A stretch of DNA of 8,739 nt from Acidobacteriota bacterium (lineage in GTDB: Bacteria > Acidobacteriota > Terriglobia > Terriglobales > Acidobacteriaceae), in assembly GCA_021799405.1 (NCBI GenBank), contig JAJZAL010000017.1:31206-39944 (forward strand). The letters are read 5' to 3'. The notes under the pieces were generated by a model, which had not been told where the DNA came from, did not search any database, and was given only the letters and a program-made list of their open reading frames with translations. Of the stretch, positions 1 through 6,585 are shown piece after piece (the first letter of the stretch is position 1; every line of letters begins with the position of its first letter). Made by a program: the position numbers and the translations under genes.

Positions 1-1
1 C

Positions 2-598
2 TCGCAGCTTGCCGGCAAAGCGACGATCCCCGCCATTCTGCGCCAGGTCTCTGACGAGCAGGCAATGGAGATCACCATTGTCGAGAACCTGCAGCGGGCT
101 GACCTGAACCCGATGGAGCAGGCGCGGGCCTTCGAGCGGCTTTCACGCGAGTTCCATATGACCCAGGAGCAGATGGCGCAGCGCACTGGAAAAGACCGGG
201 CGACCGTGGCTAACTTCCTGCGTTTATTGAAGTTGCCATCTACTGTGCAGACCCGTGTGGAGACTGGTGAACTGAGCTTCGGCCATGCGCGCACGCTGCT
301 ATCCCTGGAGTATGGCGAACAAATGGAGAAGGCAGCGCAAAAGATCGTCGCGCTTTCGCTTTCTGTTCGCCAAACCGAAAACTATGTGCAAGGTCTTCTG
401 CATCCTGAACGCAATAAGAAGGATCCGAAGCCTGATCCGCCCGTCGATCCCAACGTCCGCGACGCCCAGGAGCGGCTGCAGCGGGCACTTGGCCTCAAGG
501 TCACCATCGAAGACCGCAACGGCCGCGGCAAGGTCATCATTGAATACGCCCGCCTGGAAGATTTCGACACGCTGCTGGAGCAGTTGGCGGGCGATTAA
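2..598 (+). CDS. parB: Chromosome partitioning protein ParB, 5'-truncated
   Basis: Last 198 codons of a ParB/Spo0J-family protein; the reading frame is open from base 2, so the true start lies outside the window. ParB binds parS sites near the origin, spreads as a CTP-dependent clamp and works with the ATPase ParA in chromosome segregation. Fragment residues 28-32 (ENLQR, followed by DLNP and a conserved E-A) are the classic ParB box; residues about 53-74 (TQEQMAQRTGKDRATVANFL) form the helix-turn-helix. A proline- and charge-rich linker (about 137-150) leads to the C-terminal dimerisation domain (about 150-198), ending in the usual LEDFDTLLEQLAG-type helix. The upstream GERR box and ParA are not in view. 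The following 145 bases hold no gene and no clear terminator. Family is certain; that it is the chromosomal rather than a plasmid copy is inferred from the housekeeping neighbours. Confidence 0.95.
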   Translation, partial: SQLAGKATIPAILRQVSDEQAMEITIVENLQRADLNPMEQARAFERLSREFHMTQEQMAQRTGKDRATVANFLRLLKLPSTVQTRVETGELSFGHARTLLSLEYGEQMEKAAQKIVALSLSVRQTENYVQGLLHPERNKKDPKPDPPVDPNVRDAQERLQRALGLKVTIEDRNGRGKVIIEYARLEDFDTLLEQLAGD

Positions 599-731
599 GG
601 AGCCGACCCCTCTCGCGGATCGAACAAGCTGCAAAGCGGGCGGCGGGATGGAAGACCGGGAGTCGCCACATCAGGTAGAACCCGTCGCAGCGGCTCGGAA
701 TGTGATTGCGGGGCGTAGTTGCGCTTTGCCC

Positions 732-737
732 TACAAT
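732..737 (+). promoter_or_regulatory. -10-like hexamer TACAAT for a leaderless oxidoreductase mRNA
   Basis: TACAAT ends exactly 6 bases before the ATG at 744, so the expected +1 coincides with the A of the start codon. No Shine-Dalgarno lies between. A possible -35 (TTGCGG, 706-711) has a 20 bp spacer, longer than ideal. The hexamer is seen; the promoter role is inferred. Confidence 0.5.
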
Positions 738-743
738 AGCGCC

Positions 744-2924
744 ATGCCCGCTATTTCACCGTCCCTCCGTGTTGTACACGCCGTCTGCTCTCATGATTGC
801 CCGGACTCCTGCGGCGTGCTGGTGACGGTGAATGATGAGGGGCGCGCGGTAAAGGTGCAGGGCGATCCTTCGCATCCGATCACGCAAGGCTTTCTCTGTG
901 GCAAGGTGGCCAGGTATCTTGACCGCGTTTACTCGCCCGAGCGCATTCTTTATCCGCTGCGGCGCAAACCCGGCGCGGCCAAGGCGCCTTTGCAGCGCGG
1001 TCGCGAGCAGGAAGCCTTCGTGCGCATCAGCTGGGACGAGGCGTTGGACGAGATCACCGCGCGGCTGCAGCAAATCAGTGATGCGCACGGCCCTGAGTCA
1101 ATCCTGCCGTATAGCTATGCGGGTACGATTGGTGTGCTCGGCTACGGCTCGATGGACCGGCGCTTCTTTCATCGGCTGGGCGCAAGCCAGCTTGATCGAA
1201 CAATCTGCTCGGAGGCGGGCGGGCAGGCCTGGAACCTGGTTTATGGCAAGAAGATCGGCATGCCCACCGAGGATTTCCGACTGGCCAGGCTGATCGTGGC
1301 TTGGGGTGCAAACATCCACGGCAATAACGTCCACGTTTGGCCGATGGTGGAGCAGGCTCGGCGCAACGGCGCGCGGCTCATCGTCATTGATCCTTACCGT
1401 ACGCGGACCGCGGCCCAGGCTGACTGGCACATTGCCATCCGGCCCGGCACCGATGCGGCTCTGGCGCTGGGGATGATGCATGTCATCCTCAACGAAGGGC
1501 TGGAAGACCGCGCCTACATTGAGCAAATGACCGGCGGCATCGACCGCCTTGCCGAACGTGCCCGCGAGTACACGCCGGAGCGCGTGGCTGGATGGACGGG
1601 CATGACCGCGGCCGAAGTGGAACGTCTGGCCCGCGAGTACGCCACCACGCATTCGGCCGCGATTCGCCTGAACTATGGCGTACAGCGGTGCGAGACGGGT
1701 GGCGCCGCGGTGCGGGCCATCGTTATGTTGCCCGCGCTGACCGGCGCATGGAAGTATCGTGGCGGAGGCGCGCAGCTCTCTACCTCAGGCGGCTTCTCAT
1801 GGAACGAGCAGGCCACGCGGCGGCCCGATCTGGCGCTTTCGTCGCCCCTTGGCCGGCCAGCACGGGTGGTGAACATGTCCACTCTGGGCCATGCGCTTAC
1901 GGAGCTTGGCAGAGGCAGAGAACAGGGATCAGGGATCAGGGATCAGAACGCGGAAGGTGCCGCGGTTCACGCACTCTTTGTGTACAACTCCAATCCTGGC
2001 GCGGTGGCGCCGAATCATAACGCGGTTCGCCGCGGCCTGGCGCGGCCGGATTTGTTCACTGTCGTGCACGATCTTTTCTTTACCGACACCACGGACTACG
2101 CCGACTATATCCTGCCCGCTACGACGTTTCTGGAGCATACGGACGTGCAGGGCGCCTACGGACATTCCTTCGTGCAGCTCTCGCAGCAGGCCATTGAGCC
2201 ACTCGGCGAGGCGCGGTCCAACGTCTGGCTCTTCGGCCAGCTTGCGCAGCGCCTGGGCTTTACCGAGGCTTGTTTTCGCGATACGCCGCAGCAGATCATT
2301 CGCCAGGCGCTGGCGATCGGGCCGGACGGCCACTCAGCCAACCCCGGCATGGAGCACATCACCTACGAGGATTTGGAAGAAAAGGGCCATATTCCGCTCG
2401 CCTTCCACCGTGATGGCCTGCTGCCATTTGCTTCTGGTCCGGTTCCCACGCCGTCGGGCAAGATCGAGTTTTACTCGGAAGCGCTGGCCGCTGCAGGCCA
2501 CGACGGCCTGCCCGGCTTTGCGCCGCCTGCGGAATCGCGCTGGGGCGAAGCCGCGCAGCAGTATCCGCTGGAGTTCCTCGGCCGCAAGGCGGACAACTAC
2601 ATGAACTCGACCTTCGCCAATCTCGACTTCCATCGCAAGATGGAAGCGCGCACCAGCCAGCGGCTGGAGATGCACCCCGGCGATGCCGCGGCCCGCAAAA
2701 TCGCCGACGGTGACCGAGTACGGGTGTGGAATGGGCGCGGCGCGCTGCACCTGACGGCCATGCTGAATCCGAACATGCCGGCGGGCGTGGTTTCAGCTCG
2801 CCTGGACTGGGCCAAGCTCCATGCCGATGGGGTGAATGTGAATGCCCTCACCAGCGAACGCCTCACCGACATGGGCGGTGGCCCCACCTTCTATTCCACG
2901 CTGGTGGAAGTAGCTGGGGCATGA
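744..2924 (+). CDS. Molybdopterin-dependent oxidoreductase (bis-MGD, [4Fe-4S], DMSO reductase superfamily)
   Basis: 726-residue catalytic protein of the Mo/W bis-MGD family. The substrate cannot be told from sequence. N-terminal Fe4S4 domain (about 11-66) carries C15, C19, C23 and C52 (C-x3-C-x3-C-x28-C), the [4Fe-4S] ligands. The central molybdopterin domain (about 68-500) contains RTICSEAGG, where C155 is the best candidate Mo ligand, and GANIHGNN, IDPYRTRTA and FVYNSNP cofactor-binding segments. The C-terminal dinucleotide-binding domain (about 606-722) has NSTFANL and a final GGGPTFYSTLVEV. There is no Tat signal or membrane segment, so it should be cytoplasmic. No electron-transfer or membrane subunit is adjacent. 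The frame is open back to 285 inside parB, but the ATG at 744 was chosen because family members begin shortly before the cysteine motif and TACAAT sits just upstream. Residues about 388-405 are a low-complexity loop encoded partly by a 7 bp tandem repeat. A membrane-anchored rhodanese follows. Confidence 0.9.
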   Translation: MPAISPSLRVVHAVCSHDCPDSCGVLVTVNDEGRAVKVQGDPSHPITQGFLCGKVARYLDRVYSPERILYPLRRKPGAAKAPLQRGREQEAFVRISWDEALDEITARLQQISDAHGPESILPYSYAGTIGVLGYGSMDRRFFHRLGASQLDRTICSEAGGQAWNLVYGKKIGMPTEDFRLARLIVAWGANIHGNNVHVWPMVEQARRNGARLIVIDPYRTRTAAQADWHIAIRPGTDAALALGMMHVILNEGLEDRAYIEQMTGGIDRLAERAREYTPERVAGWTGMTAAEVERLAREYATTHSAAIRLNYGVQRCETGGAAVRAIVMLPALTGAWKYRGGGAQLSTSGGFSWNEQATRRPDLALSSPLGRPARVVNMSTLGHALTELGRGREQGSGIRDQNAEGAAVHALFVYNSNPGAVAPNHNAVRRGLARPDLFTVVHDLFFTDTTDYADYILPATTFLEHTDVQGAYGHSFVQLSQQAIEPLGEARSNVWLFGQLAQRLGFTEACFRDTPQQIIRQALAIGPDGHSANPGMEHITYEDLEEKGHIPLAFHRDGLLPFASGPVPTPSGKIEFYSEALAAAGHDGLPGFAPPAESRWGEAAQQYPLEFLGRKADNYMNSTFANLDFHRKMEARTSQRLEMHPGDAAARKIADGDRVRVWNGRGALHLTAMLNPNMPAGVVSARLDWAKLHADGVNVNALTSERLTDMGGGPTFYSTLVEVAGA
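1923..1946 (+). repeat. In-frame heptanucleotide tandem repeat (CAGGGAT x 3.4)
   Basis: Three perfect copies of CAGGGAT (1923-1929, 1930-1936, 1937-1943) plus CAG, just after two GGCAGA copies (1908-1919). It encodes QGSGIRDQ at residues 394-401 of the oxidoreductase, before the FVYNSNP strand. Three units are 21 bp, so this number keeps the frame. Each unit junction makes a GATC site. Confidence 0.9.
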
Positions 2925-2962
2925 CTGAAGGGGTCGCGGCGCCAAAGGGAAATCGGAACCAG

Positions 2963-2968
2963 TAAACT
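2963..2968 (+). promoter_or_regulatory. -10-like hexamer TAAACT upstream of the rhodanese gene
   Basis: TAAACT lies 3 bases before the ATG at 2972 and 9 before the ATG at 2978. Normal -10 to +1 spacing puts transcription start near 2975, which would leave only the second ATG on the mRNA. No -35 at standard spacing is recognisable. The same hexamer and 9-base spacing recur before the DUF2461 gene at 8587. Confidence 0.35.
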
Positions 2969-2977
2969 GGTATGTAT

Positions 2978-3343
2978 ATGGATTGGTCAGCCGTAGCCAT
3001 TTTTGTTGCAGTTGTATTTCTTTTTGTCCTTTTCAAGCGCGCTGGGCAGATTGCGGCCAAAGACGCGCAGACGCACCTGCAGAATGGTGCTCTGATTATC
3101 GACGTGCGCACGACCGGTGAGTTCAGCGCAGGCCATCTTCCCAAGGCGATCAATCTGCCTCTCGATGGAATTGAAACCAGCCTGCCGCGACGCGTGAAGA
3201 ATAAGGATCAGGTGCTTCTGCTGCATTGCCAGAGCGGCATACGCAGCGGCATGGCAAAAAGGAAACTGAAGGCCCTCGGCTATGCCAACGCCTTCAATCT
3301 TGGTTCCTATGGGCGCGCGGAACGCATTGTGAACAGCAGGTAA
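2978..3343 (+). CDS. Membrane-anchored single-domain rhodanese-like protein
   Basis: 121 residues from the ATG at 2978 (123 from the in-frame ATG at 2972). One N-terminal transmembrane segment (about 5-19, AVAIFVAVVFLFVLF) followed by K-R predicts the domain faces the cytoplasm. The rhodanese fold follows: LIIDVRTTGEF, then GHLPKAINLPL, then the active-site loop HCQSGIRSG with the persulfide-forming cysteine C84, and LGYANAFNLGS near the end. Rhodaneses carry sulfane sulfur or act as thiosulfate or polysulfide transferases; the acceptor here is unknown. The second ATG is preferred because MDW-hydrophobic is a natural N-terminus and fits the -10 spacing; there is no Shine-Dalgarno for either start. 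It lies 53 bases after the oxidoreductase stop, so co-transcription with that gene is possible despite its own putative promoter. A role in delivering sulfur to the neighbouring Mo enzyme is speculation. Confidence 0.9.
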   Translation: MDWSAVAIFVAVVFLFVLFKRAGQIAAKDAQTHLQNGALIIDVRTTGEFSAGHLPKAINLPLDGIETSLPRRVKNKDQVLLLHCQSGIRSGMAKRKLKALGYANAFNLGSYGRAERIVNSR

Positions 3344-3386
3344 TGTACTTTAGCGACTGCCGATAAGCCGTTCTTCATATTGAGAA

Positions 3387-3399
3387 GACGCAGCGCGTC
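3387..3399. other. Short perfect hairpin between convergent genes
   Basis: GACGC-AGC-GCGTC, a 5 bp GC-rich stem with a 3-base loop, lies 44 bases after the rhodanese stop. No T-run follows on either strand, so it is not a standard intrinsic terminator. It sits just outside the larger palindromic element. Confidence 0.35.
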
Positions 3400-3408
3400 A
3401 GTTATTGA

Positions 3409-3556
3409 GGCTGCGGAAACAGTGCAAATGGCAGGCGACTTCAGCGGGAGAAATCCAGCAGCGGCTCAAGCCCTTGCTCAGACTACGGTGCTTTCGGCAC
3501 GACTGAAGTCATGCCCTGACACAAAGCCCTGGACTCAACTCGTTTTTCCGCAAGCC
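3409..3556. repeat. REP/MITE-like imperfect palindromic intergenic element, 148 bp
   Basis: The element fills most of the gap between the rhodanese and pabBC genes, which converge. Ends: GGCTGCGGAAAC (3409-3420) and GTTTTTCCGCAAGCC (3542-3556) are inverted copies sharing TGCGGAAA plus GGC with small bulges. Inside, GACTTCAG (3437-3444) pairs with CTGAAGTC (3503-3510). GGCT-CA-AGCC (3463-3472) is a tight hairpin. GGCACGACT-GA-AGTCATGCC (3496-3515) is a 9 bp stem with one mismatch, and it competes with GTGC-TTTCG-GCAC (3488-3500). The motifs 'cacgactgaagtc(g/a)tgccctga' and 'tttttccgcag' resemble dispersed elements I recall from acidobacterial genomes; that match is from memory. No convincing ORF is present. 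It could be a REP/BIME, a non-autonomous transposon remnant, or a bidirectional transcription stop. Confidence 0.6.
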
Positions 3557-3570
3557 GTATAGCTGTGTCC

Positions 3571-5469
3571 TCAACCTTCCCAATCGATGATCACGCGACG
3601 AAGGCCGCGGACGGCGTTACTCAGATACACCGCGTCGGCCTGGCGCAAATCGTCGATATGAAGCACGCGCTCTCCGGCATTCGGGTACGTCTCCAGCACA
3701 TGACGCCGGTACACTCCGGCCAGCAGTCCGCACTCGACAGGAGGCGTGTACAGGCGGCCCTCCTTCTCGACAAAGATATTGCTGATGGCGCCTTCGGTGA
3801 CTTCCTCGTTGCGATTCAGGAAGAGCACATCGTCGAAGCCCGCCAGCGTAGCGGCGCGGAAGGCATCCGAGTACAACGGCCGATGCGTGGTCTTGTGAAA
3901 GAGCATTGGATTCCACGGGTCGGTGCGCCGCCGCGAGATGCGCACCCATCCGGACTCGGTCCGGCCGCGCGTTTCCGCCAGCACTTCGCATGTAATGTGC
4001 AGGCCGCCATCGCTGTCGAGCAGCAGCCGCACCTTGCGCGAACCGTGGCCCGCGAATGCCCGCGCATGTTTCTCCAGGACCTCTTTGACCTCGCTGCGTT
4101 CACAGGGAAATCCAAAATATTGCGCCGAATCTTCCAGACGGTCCAGGTGCAGCTCAATAAGTGGATACTCATCTTTCCATAGCAGTGTCTCGACCAGCGA
4201 GAACCGTTCCGGCAGCCAACCTGAAGAGCATGTCAGAAACTCTGCCTTAAGCTGGCACTCGCGGAACTCCGCCGCGGGATCGGAGTCGATCACGATGCCG
4301 CTTCCCACGCCCATCCTGCCGCGGCTTCCCTCCAGCTCCAACGTGCGGATTGCCACATTGAAGACCGTCTGCTGTGGCGAAAAGTAGCCTATGGCCCCTG
4401 TATAGACGCCCCTCGGCTCGTCCTCGATCTGCGCCAGCAGTTGCATGGCCCGCACCTTGGGCGCTCCCGTCACTGACCCGCACGGGAACAGCGCCCGGAA
4501 GATGTCCTGGAATCGAATCCCGCCCCGCAGGTCGGCCGTTACCGTCGAGGTCATCTGCCAGAGCGTGGGGTGACGCTCTACGGCAAACAGATCTTCCACC
4601 CGCACACTTCCGAACTCGGCGAGGCGGCCCAGATCGTTGCGAAGCAGGTCTACGATCATCACATTTTCGGCGCGGTTCTTGGGGTCGTTGCGCAGCCATT
4701 CCGCCTGTTGGCGATCCTCCAGCGTCGTACGGCCGCGCCGGGCAGTGCCCTTCATCGGCCGCGTGATGATACGCCGCCGCTCGCCCGCCTCGTCTACGCG
4801 GAAAAACAGCTCAGGGGAAAATGACAGAATATGCCCTCCGGCAGCCCAGTGCAGAAACGCGCCGAAATCCGCTGGCTGGCGCGCGCGCAGCCGCGCATAA
4901 AGAATCGCCGTATCGGCTGTGGTATGCACGCGAATCGGCGCGGTGAAGTTGAGCTGATAGACGTCGCCGGCGCGGATCCACTCCTGAATGGTTACGATCC
5001 GTGCAGCGTATTCCTCTTCGGTGAGAGCGAACTCGGCTTCAATCGCCTGTCCGGCTGCCGCATCAGCGCCTCTGCGTAGTGCGTCAAGTCCCGGCGGCTC
5101 GCCGCCGGTGAACTGCCCGGTGCGATGATCGAAAAGAAAGACGCGGTCGTAGATGCCAAACCACGCCAGCGGTTGTCCCGCCAGGCCGGGCCGCAACCCG
5201 GCGGCTGGCTCAAAGCATTGGCCGCACTCATATCTGAAAAATCCCGCGACGGTGAGCCCCTCGCCAACGGCGCGCTCGATCTCCTCAAATAAACCTGGGA
5301 GCTCCGCCAATTCATGGGCTGCGCAGATGCGCCGGGGCGCAAGGAACAACCGCGTGTACGGCTCCCGCTCCGCATCGGCACCGCCTTTTGCACTTTCCAG
5401 CAGCACCGTTGCCGGCGTCTGCTCCACCAGCGTGTAAATATCCGCGGGAACGAGATACCAGCGGTTCAT
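3571..5469 (-). CDS. pabB: Bifunctional aminodeoxychorismate synthase component I / aminodeoxychorismate lyase (PabB-PabC fusion)
   Basis: 632 residues combining two consecutive steps of p-aminobenzoate synthesis for folate. PabB aminates chorismate to 4-amino-4-deoxychorismate using ammonia from a separate PabA; PabC, PLP-dependent, eliminates pyruvate to give PABA. The chorismate-binding domain spans about 150-411: TRPMKGT has the lysine (K240) that marks aminodeoxychorismate synthase rather than anthranilate synthase, followed by ENVMIVDLLRNDLG (268-281), the GSVTGAPK loop (331-338), YTGAIGY and GVGSGIVIDSDP (387-398). The PabC domain (about 418-632) has the class IV aminotransferase lysine in FHKTTHRPLYSDAFR (K526) and EVTEGAISNIFV with E559. 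Cytoplasmic. ATG at 5469 is 21 bases after the Ig-like protein's stop; I see no Shine-Dalgarno or -10 in that gap, so transcription probably comes from the upstream gene's promoter. No pabA is in the window. The TGA stop lies 14 bases from the palindromic element. Confidence 0.95.
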   Translation of the reverse strand: MNRWYLVPADIYTLVEQTPATVLLESAKGGADAEREPYTRLFLAPRRICAAHELAELPGLFEEIERAVGEGLTVAGFFRYECGQCFEPAAGLRPGLAGQPLAWFGIYDRVFLFDHRTGQFTGGEPPGLDALRRGADAAAGQAIEAEFALTEEEYAARIVTIQEWIRAGDVYQLNFTAPIRVHTTADTAILYARLRARQPADFGAFLHWAAGGHILSFSPELFFRVDEAGERRRIITRPMKGTARRGRTTLEDRQQAEWLRNDPKNRAENVMIVDLLRNDLGRLAEFGSVRVEDLFAVERHPTLWQMTSTVTADLRGGIRFQDIFRALFPCGSVTGAPKVRAMQLLAQIEDEPRGVYTGAIGYFSPQQTVFNVAIRTLELEGSRGRMGVGSGIVIDSDPAAEFRECQLKAEFLTCSSGWLPERFSLVETLLWKDEYPLIELHLDRLEDSAQYFGFPCERSEVKEVLEKHARAFAGHGSRKVRLLLDSDGGLHITCEVLAETRGRTESGWVRISRRRTDPWNPMLFHKTTHRPLYSDAFRAATLAGFDDVLFLNRNEEVTEGAISNIFVEKEGRLYTPPVECGLLAGVYRRHVLETYPNAGERVLHIDDLRQADAVYLSNAVRGLRRVIIDWEG

Positions 5470-5490
5470 ACGAAGAAAAAATCTTGCCGG

Positions 5491-6516
5491 CTATTTCACC
5501 GTTAGCGTCAACGTTGTGGAGTGCGTAATTGCCGTTACACCATTGGTGGACTGACCGGTTACATAGACGGTGAACGAGCCCGCAGGTGTTGGCGGAGTGT
5601 TGGGTGGCCCGTGGTTGTAGTAGTAATACTGCGGGTTGCAGGCCGTCGCTCCCAGCGTCGTCACCAGCCCTAGCAGCGCCACCAGGACCAGCCGGTTCAG
5701 CCAACGCCGCCGGCGCGTTCCCCACGCCAGACCGCCCAGACCCAGGATTCCGGGAAACAGCAGCGCCCACGCCACCGGGTTACCGTGCCCTCCAACCCCT
5801 GCGGGTGGTACTGCCATGGCCTGTCCCTCAGCCTGTGTCTGAATCACCATCGAGCTTGTCGGCGGGCAGGCAGTTGCAGGGGAACCAGCCGGGCAGGTCA
5901 CCGGCGTGTTTGCCAGAATTTCCACGTTTTGCGGCGAAAAGGTGCAGGTGGATTGATCCGGAAGTCCCGAGCAGGAAAGCGAAATAAACATCGGAGAAGG
6001 AAGCGCCGCATTGTTCTCCGGCGTGATCGTCACCGTGGCCGTTGCGGAACCACCGGGGCTCAGCGTGTTGCTGGGTACAAGCGGTGTAACCGATACCTGA
6101 AAGTCGGGGGTTGTCGTAACTTGCCCCTGTACGTTCGCGGCGGCCGAAACCGACTTCTGGTAGGCCGTGCTGCCGCTGTAAACCGCGGTCAACGAATGTT
6201 TCCCGCCCGGCAGATCAACAACCGTTGTCGCCTGCCCTTGAGCGTTCAAAAACACGGACCCCAGCTGGCGCGTCCCGTCGTCGATAGCCACAGACCCACT
6301 GGCTGGATTTCCGTCCGTCCCGGTCACCTTCACGGACGCCGTGGCCTTGGTGCGGCCGCTCTGGTCGTGGGTTTCCACGTTCAGCGTGGTTTGCGTGGCT
6401 TCGCTCGCCGCGGCCAGCGCGTGCGCGGCAGACACCGGGAGCACAGGCAATGCCAGCGCCAGGGCCAATCCTGCAACTAACTCTAGCCGCAGTCCGCGGC
6501 AGTCCAAACCTCTCAC
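5491..6516 (-). CDS. Secreted/membrane Ig-like domain protein, acidobacterial type
   Basis: 341 residues from GTG at 6516; no enzymatic motif. Signal peptide: MRGLDCRGLRLEL, a hydrophobic core LVAGLALALALPVLPV, and a likely cut after SAAHA or ALA (about 33-35). First Ig-like domain about 41-131 (SGSVAIDDG, GKHSLTAVYSGS, typical of bacterial Ig-like repeats). Second about 136-226 (LSPGGSATATVTITP, SLSCSGLPDQSTCTFSP). Then TM1 about 249-266, RRRR at 268-271, TM2 about 275-292, and a tail with PAGSFTVYVTG and HSTTLTLTV. A positive-inside hairpin puts both Ig parts outside. ATAC at 290-293 resembles a weak lipobox, but is internal. The frame opens at TTG 6531 and GTG 6522 also fits; GTG 6516 was chosen because GGAG (6529-6526) stands 9 bases before it and because it gives an arginine-led signal peptide. 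Adhesion or envelope role is inference. pabBC follows after 21 bases. Confidence 0.8.
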   Translation of the reverse strand: MRGLDCRGLRLELVAGLALALALPVLPVSAAHALAAASEATQTTLNVETHDQSGRTKATASVKVTGTDGNPASGSVAIDDGTRQLGSVFLNAQGQATTVVDLPGGKHSLTAVYSGSTAYQKSVSAAANVQGQVTTTPDFQVSVTPLVPSNTLSPGGSATATVTITPENNAALPSPMFISLSCSGLPDQSTCTFSPQNVEILANTPVTCPAGSPATACPPTSSMVIQTQAEGQAMAVPPAGVGGHGNPVAWALLFPGILGLGGLAWGTRRRRWLNRLVLVALLGLVTTLGATACNPQYYYYNHGPPNTPPTPAGSFTVYVTGQSTNGVTAITHSTTLTLTVK

Positions 6517-6525
6517 GTGCACCTG

Positions 6526-6529
6526 CTCC
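6526..6529 (-). promoter_or_regulatory. Shine-Dalgarno-like GGAG deciding the Ig-like protein start
   Basis: On the minus strand GGAG precedes the GTG at 6516 by 9 bases, but the GTG at 6522 by only 3, and it overlaps the TTG at 6531. This favours the 6516 start. Confidence 0.4.
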
Positions 6530-6579
6530 AAATCTGAAGAGAAATCGCGTACCTGCGGTTTGTCTCAGCGTAGAAGTTT

Positions 6580-6585
6580 ATTGTA
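6580..6585 (-). promoter_or_regulatory. -10-like hexamer TACAAT for the Ig-like protein (and probably pabBC)
   Basis: TACAAT on the minus strand in the divergent intergenic region. Expected start near 6573 gives a leader of about 57 bases to the GTG at 6516. No good -35 at 17 bp. Same hexamer as before the oxidoreductase and ruvA. Confidence 0.4.

Noticed and set aside
290..293. Counting the Ig-like protein as a lipoprotein because of its ATAC motif (residue positions 290-293 of the protein)
   Set aside because: The motif is at the end of a second internal membrane segment, not in an N-terminal signal peptide, and alanine at -3 is weak.
285..743. N-terminal extension of the oxidoreductase frame into parB
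   Set aside because: The extension overlaps parB in another frame, shows no conserved domain, and the family starts near the cysteine motif; the ATG at 744 fits better.
1098..1652. 184-codon minus-strand ORF inside the oxidoreductase gene
   Set aside because: Shadow frame opposite the most conserved part of a recognised enzyme.
3387..3399. Intrinsic terminator at the GACGC/GCGTC hairpin
   Set aside because: The stem is only 5 bp and no T-run follows on either strand; kept only as a hairpin.
3380..3562. 60-codon plus-strand ORF in the convergent intergenic region
   Set aside because: It lies almost wholly within the palindromic element, has no ribosome binding site and no recognisable protein features.
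3565..4182. 205-codon plus-strand ORF opposite the pabC half
   Set aside because: Antisense shadow of a clearly conserved coding region in GC-rich DNA.
749..5503. Shared 13-mer GCTATTTCACCGT near 750 and again near 5490
   Set aside because: One exact 13-base match is about what chance allows in a window this size, and neither flank is similar.
5785..6480. 231-codon plus-strand ORF opposite the Ig-like gene
   Set aside because: Very arginine-rich translation typical of an antisense GC-rich frame; the minus strand has a signal peptide, Ig domains and membrane segments.
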